From: an uncultured Schlesneria sp.
GTDB lineage: Bacteria; Planctomycetota; Planctomycetia; Planctomycetales; Planctomycetaceae
Direction: 5' to 3'
Length of the DNA: 64,000 nucleotides
Assembly: GCA_903871875.1 (NCBI GenBank)
Contig: CAIQIR010000007.1
Span: forward strand, 1 to 64,000
Part shown: positions 25,682-34,194 of the stretch, piece by piece
How the letters are laid out: every line of letters begins with the position of its first letter
Position numbering within the stretch: position 1 is the first letter of the stretch
Notes under the pieces: model-generated
The model's database searches: none
The model's input: only the letters and a program-made list of their open reading frames with translations
What the model was told of the DNA's origin: nothing
Position numbers and translations under genes: made by a program

Positions 25682-26170
25682 ATGAAGATCATGCGAATTG
25701 ATATCCGATTGATTTGGGTGGGTATCTTACTGACAGTCGCCGGTTGCAGCGGTGATACGGGCGGCCTGAAGCTGGTGACCGTCAAGGGAAATGTCACGGT
25801 CGGCGACGTTGAGCCATTCGCCAAGGGATTGGTAATTTTCACTCCGAAGCAAGGAGAAAAATACCTGGGTGGATCCGCCGTAACAGACGAAAAAGGTAAT
25901 TATGTGATGCGGCACGCAACCCAACGAGCGGGAATTGAACCGGGTCAATATGACGTATCGTTTTCGTTGTTTCGGTTGCCGGATGGTTCATCACTCCCAG
26001 ATCAATCCAACGTAAGAGAAAAGAAGTCGCCACAAGAATTGGGTGGCGTGCAATTCGTTCCACCCGAGTATTTGACCTTCGGATCAACGAAGAACAACAC
26101 TGTTGTTCCCGCCGCAGGTGGCCGTTTTGATTTCGATATTCCAGAACTGAAGGCCCCCAGCAGCAAATAG
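25682..26170 (+). CDS. Small lipoprotein with carboxypeptidase-regulatory-like fold
   Basis: The 162-residue product starts at the ATG at 25682, preceded by AAGGAACGAA. A lipoprotein signal ends in LLTVAGC, with Cys22 as the lipidation site. The mature part (about residues 30-150) looks like a single beta-sandwich, with VTVKGNVTVGDVEPFAKG near the start and GSAVTDEKGNYVM and GIEPGQYDVSF, the pattern of carboxypeptidase-regulatory-like domains in planctomycete lipoproteins. Such genes very often follow DUF1559 genes. The function is unknown. A start at 25667 is possible but has a poorer binding site. Confidence 0.85.
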   Translation: MKIMRIDIRLIWVGILLTVAGCSGDTGGLKLVTVKGNVTVGDVEPFAKGLVIFTPKQGEKYLGGSAVTDEKGNYVMRHATQRAGIEPGQYDVSFSLFRLPDGSSLPDQSNVREKKSPQELGGVQFVPPEYLTFGSTKNNTVVPAAGGRFDFDIPELKAPSSK

Positions 26171-26482
26171 CGACTTTTGTCGGTCGAATTCACGTCAAAT
26201 CAACTCAAAACAAGCTCACATCGCCCGTCGATAACCTCTGTTGGCGGCGGGCTTTCAATCGGAATCGCTTGGCCCGTTGACTGCAGCAGATTTGCATTAG
26301 CTCCTATACATGGATACGCTTTCGCCGCCGATGATGGCGATTGAAAACTGAAGACGAGAAGATGGCACATCCCGCGGGCGGGGTTGATCTGCGCGTGGCG
26401 ACATTGCGAGACCAGGACCTTGGAAATATTCGGCCGAGTCCGTTGTCATCTGATTGCCTCTTCTCAGCGGAGAATGTTTGCT
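26171..26482. other. Intergenic region before the LRR lipoprotein
   Basis: A weak hairpin (GCCCG at 26223-26227 with CGGGC at 26248-26252, then TTT) may end the lipoprotein transcript. Nothing else is recognised. In-frame starts at 26384 and 26474 for the next gene are considered under that gene. Confidence 0.35.
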
Positions 26483-27820
26483 ATGCGATTGAGGTTACTG
26501 CCGGTTCTGTCCGTCTTGATGCTGGGTCTTGCGGGATGTCCTTCGTCCGCGCCAAATTCGACGACGACGCCTCCATCGTCGGCATCCCCGACGGCAGCAG
26601 TTCCCGAAAAATCGCCCGTCGTGGCGACACCCGATGATCCGGCACTGATTCAGAAGCTGGAATCACAGGGCGCGGTCGTCAAATTGAATGATGACAAGCA
26701 GATCATCGGCTTCGATCTGTCGAAGACGCTGGACAAGGAAGATCGGGCCACGGAAATCTTCAATGCATTAGGGGAGTGTGCTCATCTGCAGAAGTTGCAG
26801 GCTGTCGGACCGGAAATTCGCGACGCTCAACTGGTGAACCTTGCCAAGTGCCAGGATCTTCGCGAACTCGAATTGATTAACTCCAACATCGGAGACGCGG
26901 GAATCGCCAGTCTGATCGGACTGTCCAAGTTGCAATCGCTCTATATTCGCCGTGCAAACATCACTGATGCGGGTTTAGAGAGTGTGGCCAAACTTCAAAA
27001 TCTGTTGCGATTGGATCTTCGGCATACCAATGTTACCAATGCGGGGATGCCACAAATTGCCAAGTTGCCAAAAATTCGCAGCGTTTTGCTGGAAGGCACG
27101 AAAGTGGGCAACGCGGGCCTGGAACCGCTGGCGTCCATTAAGACGCTCGTTCGCCTGAATATCCGCGGTGAACTCTTTACCGACGAAGCGGCTGCGTTCA
27201 TTAAGCAGATGAAGAACCTCGAAGTCCTGGAAATGGACGACACCCGGATCAAGGATCCAGGAATGCTGGAGCTGAAAGATCTGACGAAGATCCGCCAGTT
27301 GTCGCTGGTTCGCAATCGGATCAAGAATGAAGGCGTCTCGATCATCAAGGGCATGACCGAGATGAAGGATCTTCAGTTACGAGACAACATGACGTCAGAC
27401 GCTTGTCTGGTGAACCTCGCTGGGTTGACCAAATTGGAAAAGCTGGACCTGAGCGAAGGCAATTTTGGCGACGAGGGATTGAAGCACCTCGAAGGTCTGA
27501 AAAATCTCGAAGAATTGAGTCTCTGGAGCAACGACGTGAGCAATACGGGTCTGGCCTATCTCACCGGATTGACGAAATTGAGGAAACTCAATCTGGAGCA
27601 GACGCGAGTGACCGACGAGGGCATTAAAACACTGTCGCCACTCACGAACCTGGAAGACCTCAGTTTGAAACAGACGGACGTCACCGATGGAGTGTTCGAG
27701 ATCCTGGCCAATTTCACTAAGTTGAAACGTCTGTCGCTGGAGAACTGTTCTCAAATCTCTCAAGCCGGGAAGAGCGCTTTCCAGACGAAATTTCCGAACC
27801 TCACGATCCTCGGTCCGTAG
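26483..27820 (+). CDS. Leucine-rich-repeat lipoprotein
   Basis: The start at 26483 gives a lipoprotein signal MRLRLLPVLSVLMLGLAGC with lipidation at Cys19. GGAG lies about 10 bases upstream. A start at 26474 (MFAMRLR) would sit against the binding site. After a Ser/Thr/Pro linker, residues about 100-440 consist of some 13 leucine-rich repeats of 23-25 residues, each like LxxLxxLxLxxTxVTDAGL, for example LTKLRKLNLEQTRVTDEGI. This is the bacterial LRR type common in planctomycetes and resembles the F-box/amn1-like cysteine-less form. A protein-protein interaction role at the outer face of the membrane is inferred. No enzymatic domain. The three TMTC-like genes follow on the same strand after 177 bases. 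Confidence 0.9.
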   Translation: MRLRLLPVLSVLMLGLAGCPSSAPNSTTTPPSSASPTAAVPEKSPVVATPDDPALIQKLESQGAVVKLNDDKQIIGFDLSKTLDKEDRATEIFNALGECAHLQKLQAVGPEIRDAQLVNLAKCQDLRELELINSNIGDAGIASLIGLSKLQSLYIRRANITDAGLESVAKLQNLLRLDLRHTNVTNAGMPQIAKLPKIRSVLLEGTKVGNAGLEPLASIKTLVRLNIRGELFTDEAAAFIKQMKNLEVLEMDDTRIKDPGMLELKDLTKIRQLSLVRNRIKNEGVSIIKGMTEMKDLQLRDNMTSDACLVNLAGLTKLEKLDLSEGNFGDEGLKHLEGLKNLEELSLWSNDVSNTGLAYLTGLTKLRKLNLEQTRVTDEGIKTLSPLTNLEDLSLKQTDVTDGVFEILANFTKLKRLSLENCSQISQAGKSAFQTKFPNLTILGP

Positions 27821-27997
27821 GCCATGCCTCAGATCGCCCACACGGGATGATTGTGTCGCAGCTTCGAACCAACGAGAGGCGGAGATTCTGCGGGCGAACT
27901 CGCCGTGGGAATCGGTCAATCTCGATTCCGGGTACAAAGGCAGTTCGATTGGCCGGATGCGGGGTTGTGAGGGACGACTTATTAACAGGGTGCCGTC

Positions 27998-30079
27998 GTG
28001 TCGCCCAAGACCACATTAGAGAACACTCCATCGACCTCATCCCGCTCGGCGAGCACGGGCTTCGCGTTGCCGGGGGCGGCACTGTTCCTGTTGGTCGTGC
28101 TGGTCTACCTTCCCGCGTTCCGCTGCGGGTTCATCTGGGATGATGACGATTACATTACCGAAAATCGGACAATCCAGCAGCGGGATGGATTGAAGCAGAT
28201 CTGGCTTGACCCTCGGGCGACGCCACAATATTACCCTCTGGTCCATTCGACGTTCTGGCTAGAGCATCAACTGTGGGGACTGCACCCGTCCGGGTATCAC
28301 GCCGTCAATGTCATCCTGCACTCCGCCCTGACCGTGATGGTTTGGCTCGTGCTCGTAAGATTAGAGGTTCCCGGGGCGTGGGTCGCGGCCGCCGTGTTTG
28401 GCCTGCATCCAGTGCATGTCGAATCGGTGGCCTGGATTACCGAACGAAAAAACGTCCTCTCCGGTTTGTGCACTGTCTCAGCGATGTGGGAGATCTTGCC
28501 ACTACTAGGCATTGGCAAGATTCCCCTCCCTCGCTTTTCGGTCGGCCGTTATCTGGCTGCGACAATCCTGTTCTTGGCGGCTCTACTGAGCAAATCGGTG
28601 AGCTGTTCGTTACCGGCAGCCTGTCTGCTGGTGGTCTATTGGAAACAAGGCCGTATCACCAGACGTGAGTGGGCATTGATGCTGCCGTGGTTCGTGCTGG
28701 GTTTGGGGGCCGCACGACAAACGGCTTGGCTGGAGCAAACGCATGTCGGCGCGACCGGGGTGATTTTCTCCTGGACATTCTGGGAGCGGTGCTGGATCGC
28801 GGGACACGCAGTCTGGTTTTATTTATTGAAGTTGGTTTGGCCGCACCCACTGATCTTCTTTTACCCCCGCTGGACGATCGACATTCATCAGTTATCGAGT
28901 TGGATCGCTCCGGTCAGTGCATTGCTGCTGCCGATTGGACTCTGGCTGGCAAGAAACCGGATCGGCCGAGGCCCCGTGGTCGCCGCCTTATTCTTCGGTG
29001 GGACCCTGCTGCCGGCACTAGGGTTCGTGAATATTTATCCCATGCGATATTCGTTCGTCGCAGATCATTTTCAGTATCTGGCGAGCCTGGGCCCGATTGT
29101 CTTGTTCGTGGGCAGCGCCGCATCCCTTCTTTCGCGCTGGCCAAGCGGAGCACGGTGGGCACCAATGGCAACCGTTTTTCTGCTGATTCCGCTCGGTGCC
29201 ATGACCTGGCGACAACAGGCCGTCTATCGAGATATTGAAACTTTGTGGCGGGATGTGCTGGCAAAAAATCCCACGACCTTTGCGGCGCATTTTCACTTAG
29301 GAAAAGTCTCCACGGCTCAGGGCCGTCATGCTGAAGCGACGACCCATTTCCGCGAATCACTGCGATTGCAGACGGACGACACCGAGACCCCTATTACCTT
29401 GACTTTGCTCGGAAATAGTTTGGCTCGACAAGGAAAACTCGACGAAGCCAAGGACTGTCTGTCTGAAGCTCTGCGCCGCAGTCCGAACTACTGCGAGGCA
29501 CTCTTGGGACTGGGCAATTATGCCGCTCGCGAACACCATGACGATCAGGCCATTGAATTATTTCGTCGCGTTCTGACACTTCGTCCGACCGATGCCGTCG
29601 ATCGCAGCGCCCGAGCTCAACTGGGAAATAGCCTCGCCCGTCAGGGAAAATTCCAAGAGGCCGAAGACTGCTTGAACGAGTCTCTTCGGCGGCATTTGGA
29701 CGATTGGGAGACGTTGCATGCGTTGGCAACACTCGCCGGTCGCCAACAACAGCATGAACGAGCGATCGGATTATTCCGCCGCGTATTGAAGCTGCAGCCC
29801 GACGAAGCCGTCGTTCGCGTAAATCTCGGGAAGGCTCTGGCCGCGGTGGGGGATCTCAATGCCGCCGTCACGGAATTTGAGGCGGCGCTGCGTTCACACC
29901 CCGATTTGATCGACGCCAGGTTCAGTCTTGCCAATGCACTCGCCCGCCAACGCCGGCTTCAAGACGCCGAGCGGCTGTACCTGAATGTGCTCGAGAGTCA
30001 GCCAGATCATCCTCAAGCCCGAGCCAATTTGGAGCGAGTTCGAGCAGAGATGTCACACGAAGGGACGAACTCGAAATAA
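27998..30079 (+). CDS. TMTC-like membrane glycosyltransferase with TPR tail (copy 1)
   Basis: The 693-residue product starts at a GTG. The N-terminal two thirds (about residues 23-410) is a GT-C-fold-like multipass membrane domain. An acidic cluster WDDDDYITEN at residues 47-56, in the first loop, holds the expected catalytic Asp. The family segment HPVHVESVAWITERKNVLSG lies near 138-157 and matches the HPxHxEAV-xx-xxRAxxL region of TMTC-type O-mannosyltransferases. The C-terminal part (about 420-690) has about seven TPR repeats (such as LGNSLARQGKLDEAKDCL). Such proteins are common in planctomycetes and Verrucomicrobia. Protein mannosylation from a polyprenyl-linked donor is inference. The two genes downstream are its paralogues, but this copy is the most divergent. 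Confidence 0.82.
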   Translation: MSPKTTLENTPSTSSRSASTGFALPGAALFLLVVLVYLPAFRCGFIWDDDDYITENRTIQQRDGLKQIWLDPRATPQYYPLVHSTFWLEHQLWGLHPSGYHAVNVILHSALTVMVWLVLVRLEVPGAWVAAAVFGLHPVHVESVAWITERKNVLSGLCTVSAMWEILPLLGIGKIPLPRFSVGRYLAATILFLAALLSKSVSCSLPAACLLVVYWKQGRITRREWALMLPWFVLGLGAARQTAWLEQTHVGATGVIFSWTFWERCWIAGHAVWFYLLKLVWPHPLIFFYPRWTIDIHQLSSWIAPVSALLLPIGLWLARNRIGRGPVVAALFFGGTLLPALGFVNIYPMRYSFVADHFQYLASLGPIVLFVGSAASLLSRWPSGARWAPMATVFLLIPLGAMTWRQQAVYRDIETLWRDVLAKNPTTFAAHFHLGKVSTAQGRHAEATTHFRESLRLQTDDTETPITLTLLGNSLARQGKLDEAKDCLSEALRRSPNYCEALLGLGNYAAREHHDDQAIELFRRVLTLRPTDAVDRSARAQLGNSLARQGKFQEAEDCLNESLRRHLDDWETLHALATLAGRQQQHERAIGLFRRVLKLQPDEAVVRVNLGKALAAVGDLNAAVTEFEAALRSHPDLIDARFSLANALARQRRLQDAERLYLNVLESQPDHPQARANLERVRAEMSHEGTNSK

Positions 30080-30220
30080 GGATCTGCCATTCATTTTGTG
30101 AGGCAAGATTCTCTGTCGCGACGGATTTTGTTAAAGGAATAATGGAAAGCGAACGGACATAACACATTCCTCAAAATCTCCTGCTGCCCAGCCAATCGAT
30201 TTTTCCAGGCCCTTCGATCA

Positions 30221-32173
30221 ATGCCTTCACCGCGATGCTTTCTTTTTGGCGCAGGAACCTTGCTGGCAATCACCTTCGGCGTCTACCTGGGTGTCTTTCA
30301 GAATGAATTCGTCGATTTCGACGACAATATCTACGTTACGGAAAACCCGTCAACGACGGCGGGGTTAACGGTCGCAGGGTTCCGCTATGCCTGGACTACC
30401 TTCGATTCTGGCAACTGGATTCCATTGACTTGGTTGTCATACCAACTTGATGCAACGCTGTTCGGCATTCGCGCGGGGGCCTTTCATGCGACCAGTCTTT
30501 CCCTTCATGTGCTGAATGTCCTGTTGCTGTTCATTTGGTTGATCCGCGTGACGGGATCGTATTGGCGAAGCTTCATCGTGGCGGCCTTGTTCGGTGTGCA
30601 TCCACTGCATGTCGAATCCGTGGCGTGGGTCGCCGAACGGAAGGATGTCTTGAGCGGATTTTGGCTGCTGGTCACTTTGCTGACGTACGAGCGCTATGCC
30701 GCGCGTCCCACTGTCATCCGCTATCTAGTCACATGCACGGCTTTCGCCATGGGACTGCTGTCCAAATCAATGCTCGTCACCCTTCCCCTGCTGTTGCTAT
30801 TGGCCGACTTCTGGCCATTGAGGCGTTGGAGTGGATCAGTTCCTTCCAGCGGAGTTCCGTGTCGGTGGCCTGTGCGAACGGCGGCCAGACTTCTCTTGGA
30901 AAAGATCCCCTTGTTGCTGCTGTCGTTACTCGACGGAATCGTGACCGTTGCAGCTCAAGCGACAGGAAAGGCGGTCGGCAATCAAATGGCCGGATCCGCG
31001 CTTTCCGATTTGCCCTGGTCCATGCGGCTGGGCAACGCCCTGCAGGGATATCACTGGTACGTCATCAAGACCATCTGGCCTACAGACCTATGCGTGTATT
31101 ACCCACATCCGCTCAACGGCCTGCAATGGAACGACGTCGCCTGGGGCGTTCTCCTGCTTGGCGTCGTTAGCATTTACGTTGGCATTTTCGCAACTCGCCG
31201 TCCGTATTTGCTGTTCGGCTGGCTGTGGTTTTTGGTATCGCTGTTGCCGGTCATTGGACTTGTCCAGGTCGGTTCACAGGCATACGCCGACCGTTACAGC
31301 TATCTGCCTCAGATCGGGTTATTGCTGCTGTTCATCTGGGAAGGCCATGAATGGCTTTCCCGCTGGAACCATGGTCGAAGTGCGGGCCTGTTTGCATTAG
31401 TTGTCGCAATCAGTGCTCTCAGCTGGCTGACCGTGTCGCAAGTGTCTGTCTGGCGGACCACCGACACACTTTGGACAAGGGCAATCGAAGTGAATCCTGC
31501 GAATTGGTTCGCTCACCTGCAAATCGGTAATCGCCGGTTGCTGGCCGGGCATCCCGATGATGAGGCGTGGCACCATTTCCAAATTGTGCTGGACCATCGC
31601 CCGAAACACGCGATTGCACTGAACAATGTCGGTTGGATTCTTCAGTGCCGTGAGCACTGGAACGATGCCGAAGCGTTTTTTCGTCGTTCGCTTGCCGTTG
31701 ATCGAACATCCTCCTCGGCCATGCACAATCTGATCACGGTCCTGAAAAAACAGAACCGGCTGGCGGATGGTCTTGATCTGATGGAGGCCTATGCGGAACA
31801 ACGTCCGAACGATGCCACAATCCAGTATGAATTGGGCATGATTGCAGCACGCCGCGGCCAAATGGAGGCGGCACGATCCCGATTTGCACAAGCGGTTCAA
31901 ATCGAGCCCGACAATGGCCGCGCGCGGAACAATCTCGCACTGGCGCTAGCCCAACTAGGACGCGACCAGGAAGCGCAAGCCCAGTTGGAAGCGGTCTTGG
32001 CACGATTTCCGAATGACTCCAACGCTCACGTCAATCTTGGTGTTCTGCTGGAAACGCGAGGACAACTCGTCGATGCCCGAAAGCACTTCGCAGCCGCCCT
32101 TCAAAACAATCCGAATGACACCGAAGCCCGAGACCGACTGCGAACAATTGAACAGCGTATTGGAATCCCCTAG
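30221..32173 (+). CDS. TMTC-like membrane glycosyltransferase with TPR tail (copy 2)
   Basis: The 650-residue product has a first membrane helix from about residue 9 (LFGAGTLLAITFGVYLGV) and the acidic loop FVDFDDNIYVTEN at 30-42. It has GNWIPLTWLSYQLDATLFG and the conserved HPLHVESVAWVAERKDVLSG. The C-terminal half carries TPRs (LGMIAARRGQMEAARSRFAQ, LALAQLGRDQEAQAQL). It is clearly paralogous to the next gene: the segment RYAWTTF-x-SGNWIP-x-TWLS-x-QLD occurs in both. The gap to copy 1 is 141 bases, so co-transcription is possible but not certain. A donor or acceptor substrate cannot be read from sequence. Confidence 0.83.
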   Translation: MPSPRCFLFGAGTLLAITFGVYLGVFQNEFVDFDDNIYVTENPSTTAGLTVAGFRYAWTTFDSGNWIPLTWLSYQLDATLFGIRAGAFHATSLSLHVLNVLLLFIWLIRVTGSYWRSFIVAALFGVHPLHVESVAWVAERKDVLSGFWLLVTLLTYERYAARPTVIRYLVTCTAFAMGLLSKSMLVTLPLLLLLADFWPLRRWSGSVPSSGVPCRWPVRTAARLLLEKIPLLLLSLLDGIVTVAAQATGKAVGNQMAGSALSDLPWSMRLGNALQGYHWYVIKTIWPTDLCVYYPHPLNGLQWNDVAWGVLLLGVVSIYVGIFATRRPYLLFGWLWFLVSLLPVIGLVQVGSQAYADRYSYLPQIGLLLLFIWEGHEWLSRWNHGRSAGLFALVVAISALSWLTVSQVSVWRTTDTLWTRAIEVNPANWFAHLQIGNRRLLAGHPDDEAWHHFQIVLDHRPKHAIALNNVGWILQCREHWNDAEAFFRRSLAVDRTSSSAMHNLITVLKKQNRLADGLDLMEAYAEQRPNDATIQYELGMIAARRGQMEAARSRFAQAVQIEPDNGRARNNLALALAQLGRDQEAQAQLEAVLARFPNDSNAHVNLGVLLETRGQLVDARKHFAAALQNNPNDTEARDRLRTIEQRIGIP

Positions 32174-32282
32174 TTTGAAACGTCTCTGTTCTCGACGCGA
32201 CATCTATCAGGTGACCGTAGTTTCGGGGCTGGTTTCACGCAGCGACCGTGTGTATAGTCGCGGCGACTTGTCATTCTCCAAA

Positions 32283-32338
32283 CCGGCCGGCGCAAAAGTT
32301 TGACCGGCCGGCTCAGTTTCTTCGACTTTTTCGAAGAA
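32283..32338. repeat. Two consecutive palindromes between copies 2 and 3
   Basis: CCGGCCGG occurs at 32283-32290 and again at 32304-32311 and can pair as a stem. TTCTTCGA-CTTTT-TCGAAGAA at 32318-32338 is a perfect 8-bp stem with a T-rich loop. The block lies just before the start of copy 3 (32367) and may be a terminator after copy 2 or a leader structure of copy 3. Confidence 0.6.
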
Positions 32339-32366
32339 CAAAATCGATTCTTGAGATAGTCATTCC

Positions 32367-34157
32367 ATGTCCTCGCGGCGATTTCAACTGATTGGCGGTG
32401 CCGTCTTATTGATGGCCACTTTCGGTGCATACGTCGGCGTTTTGTGGAACGAACTGCTGGAGTTTGATGACAACCTGTATGTGATCCACAATCCGCACAC
32501 CGCCGCTGGACTGTCGCTGGCAGGCTTCCGCTACGCCTGGACGACTTTCGAATCAGGCAATTGGATCCCGATCACATGGCTTTCCTTCCAGCTCGACTCC
32601 ACATTATTTGGCATGGGCCCAACCGGGTTTCATGTGACCAATGTGGTTTTGCATGGGACAAATGTGTTGTTGCTGTTCACGTGGCTGGTCCGCGTTACCG
32701 GTTCGCGGTGGCGCAGCGCCGCCGTCGCGGCAATCTTTGGCTTGCATCCCCTGCATGTCGAATCGGTGGCTTGGGTGGCCGAACGAAAAGACGTGTTAAG
32801 CACCTTCTGGATGCTGATCGCGCTGCACGCTTATGAACGCTACGCTGCGCTGCCTGGTGCAAAGTGGTATTTGATCACCTGTTTGGCTTTTGCGTTGGGT
32901 CTGCTCTCCAAGTCGATGTTGGTCACATTTCCGCTGTTGTTGCTGCTGGTCGATTTTTGGCCCTTAGGCCGACTGATCTCCAACTCGTCCAAGAAGGCGA
33001 CCACCGGCCGTTATACAACTCGCACCTTTTGGCGTCTCGTCGCGGAAAAGATCCCCTTGTTGGGGCTTTCCCTGATTGACGGCGTCGTCACCATGATCGC
33101 CGCTTCGCACTCGACCGTCTTTGTACGGCTGAAAGACTCGTCTCTGGGACCTCGTATCGCCAATTCACTGCATGGCTATGCCTGGTACATTGCGAAAACA
33201 TTCTTTCCAACAAAACTGATCGCCCTTTATCCCTATCCACCGAACGGACAGCCCTGGGACGATGTGGCCATTTCGTTCATTTTACTGGTCGTAATCAGTA
33301 TCTATGTCGCATTTCATGGTCGCCGGCGTCCGTATCTAATCTTCGGCTGGCTCTGGTTCCTGATCTCGTTGTTGCCAGTCATCGGACTGCTGCAAGTCGG
33401 TACGCAAGCTCACGCGGACAGGTACAGCTACATACCCCACATTGGACTACTGCTGCTGATCGTGTGGGAAGCCTCGTTCTGGTTGAATCACCTGCCCGCC
33501 AGCCGCTCGATTGCGGCCTTCCTCTTCACGACGACGGTATTGATCCTGGGGTGGATGACGGTTTGCCAGGTCGCCGTTTGGAGAACGTCCCAGACATTGT
33601 GGAAACACGTGCTGTCGATCGAGCCGGACAACATCTTCGCGAATTCCGCTTTGGCAGGATTACGCTTGGAAGCCGGGGAGTTTGACGAAGCGTCAAAAAA
33701 CCTTCAGGTCGTATTGAGGCAACGACCAGAACTGCGGAATTCGATGGCCAAACTGGTGGACATTTACCGTCGATACGAGGGAAAGCCGTCGGAAAGATCG
33801 CAGCTTCGCAATGAATTAGGATTTTGGTTTGTGGGTGAGAACGACGTCGAAACGGCACGAATCCGGTTCGAGCAAGCAGTGTCACTTTCGCCAGACAACA
33901 ATTCCGCGAGATATAATCTGGCCATTGCGCTAATTCACCTTGGCCGAAATCAAGAGGCGAAATCTCAGCTTGAGAGAGTCTTGCAACAGGATCCCAGCGA
34001 TGCCAGCGCCCATGCCGCGCTGGCTGAGTTAAGCGAAAAAGACGGTCAACTGGCTTCCGCTCGCGACCATTTTGCCGCCGCTCTGAAATCCAAACCCAAC
34101 GACGAAGAACTCCAGACAAAGCTGAAGAACGTCACTCAACGGCTGACACCAAAGTAA
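32367..34157 (+). CDS. TMTC-like membrane glycosyltransferase with TPR tail (copy 3)
   Basis: The 596-residue product has the same plan as copy 2: a first helix (about residues 9-27), LLEFDDNLYVI at 30-40, GNWIPITWLSFQLDSTLFG, and HPLHVESVAWVAERKDVLST. It has a shorter TPR tail with about four repeats (SARYNLAIALIHLGRNQEAK). No strong ribosome binding site is visible before the ATG. The gene follows copy 2 by 193 bases that contain two palindromes, so it may have its own control. Copies 2 and 3 are more alike than either is to copy 1, consistent with a later tandem duplication. Confidence 0.83.
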   Translation: MSSRRFQLIGGAVLLMATFGAYVGVLWNELLEFDDNLYVIHNPHTAAGLSLAGFRYAWTTFESGNWIPITWLSFQLDSTLFGMGPTGFHVTNVVLHGTNVLLLFTWLVRVTGSRWRSAAVAAIFGLHPLHVESVAWVAERKDVLSTFWMLIALHAYERYAALPGAKWYLITCLAFALGLLSKSMLVTFPLLLLLVDFWPLGRLISNSSKKATTGRYTTRTFWRLVAEKIPLLGLSLIDGVVTMIAASHSTVFVRLKDSSLGPRIANSLHGYAWYIAKTFFPTKLIALYPYPPNGQPWDDVAISFILLVVISIYVAFHGRRRPYLIFGWLWFLISLLPVIGLLQVGTQAHADRYSYIPHIGLLLLIVWEASFWLNHLPASRSIAAFLFTTTVLILGWMTVCQVAVWRTSQTLWKHVLSIEPDNIFANSALAGLRLEAGEFDEASKNLQVVLRQRPELRNSMAKLVDIYRRYEGKPSERSQLRNELGFWFVGENDVETARIRFEQAVSLSPDNNSARYNLAIALIHLGRNQEAKSQLERVLQQDPSDASAHAALAELSEKDGQLASARDHFAAALKSKPNDEELQTKLKNVTQRLTPK

Positions 34158-34194
34158 GTGACGTCAGCGCTATCGGTTCTCGCTCGATGGCGAT

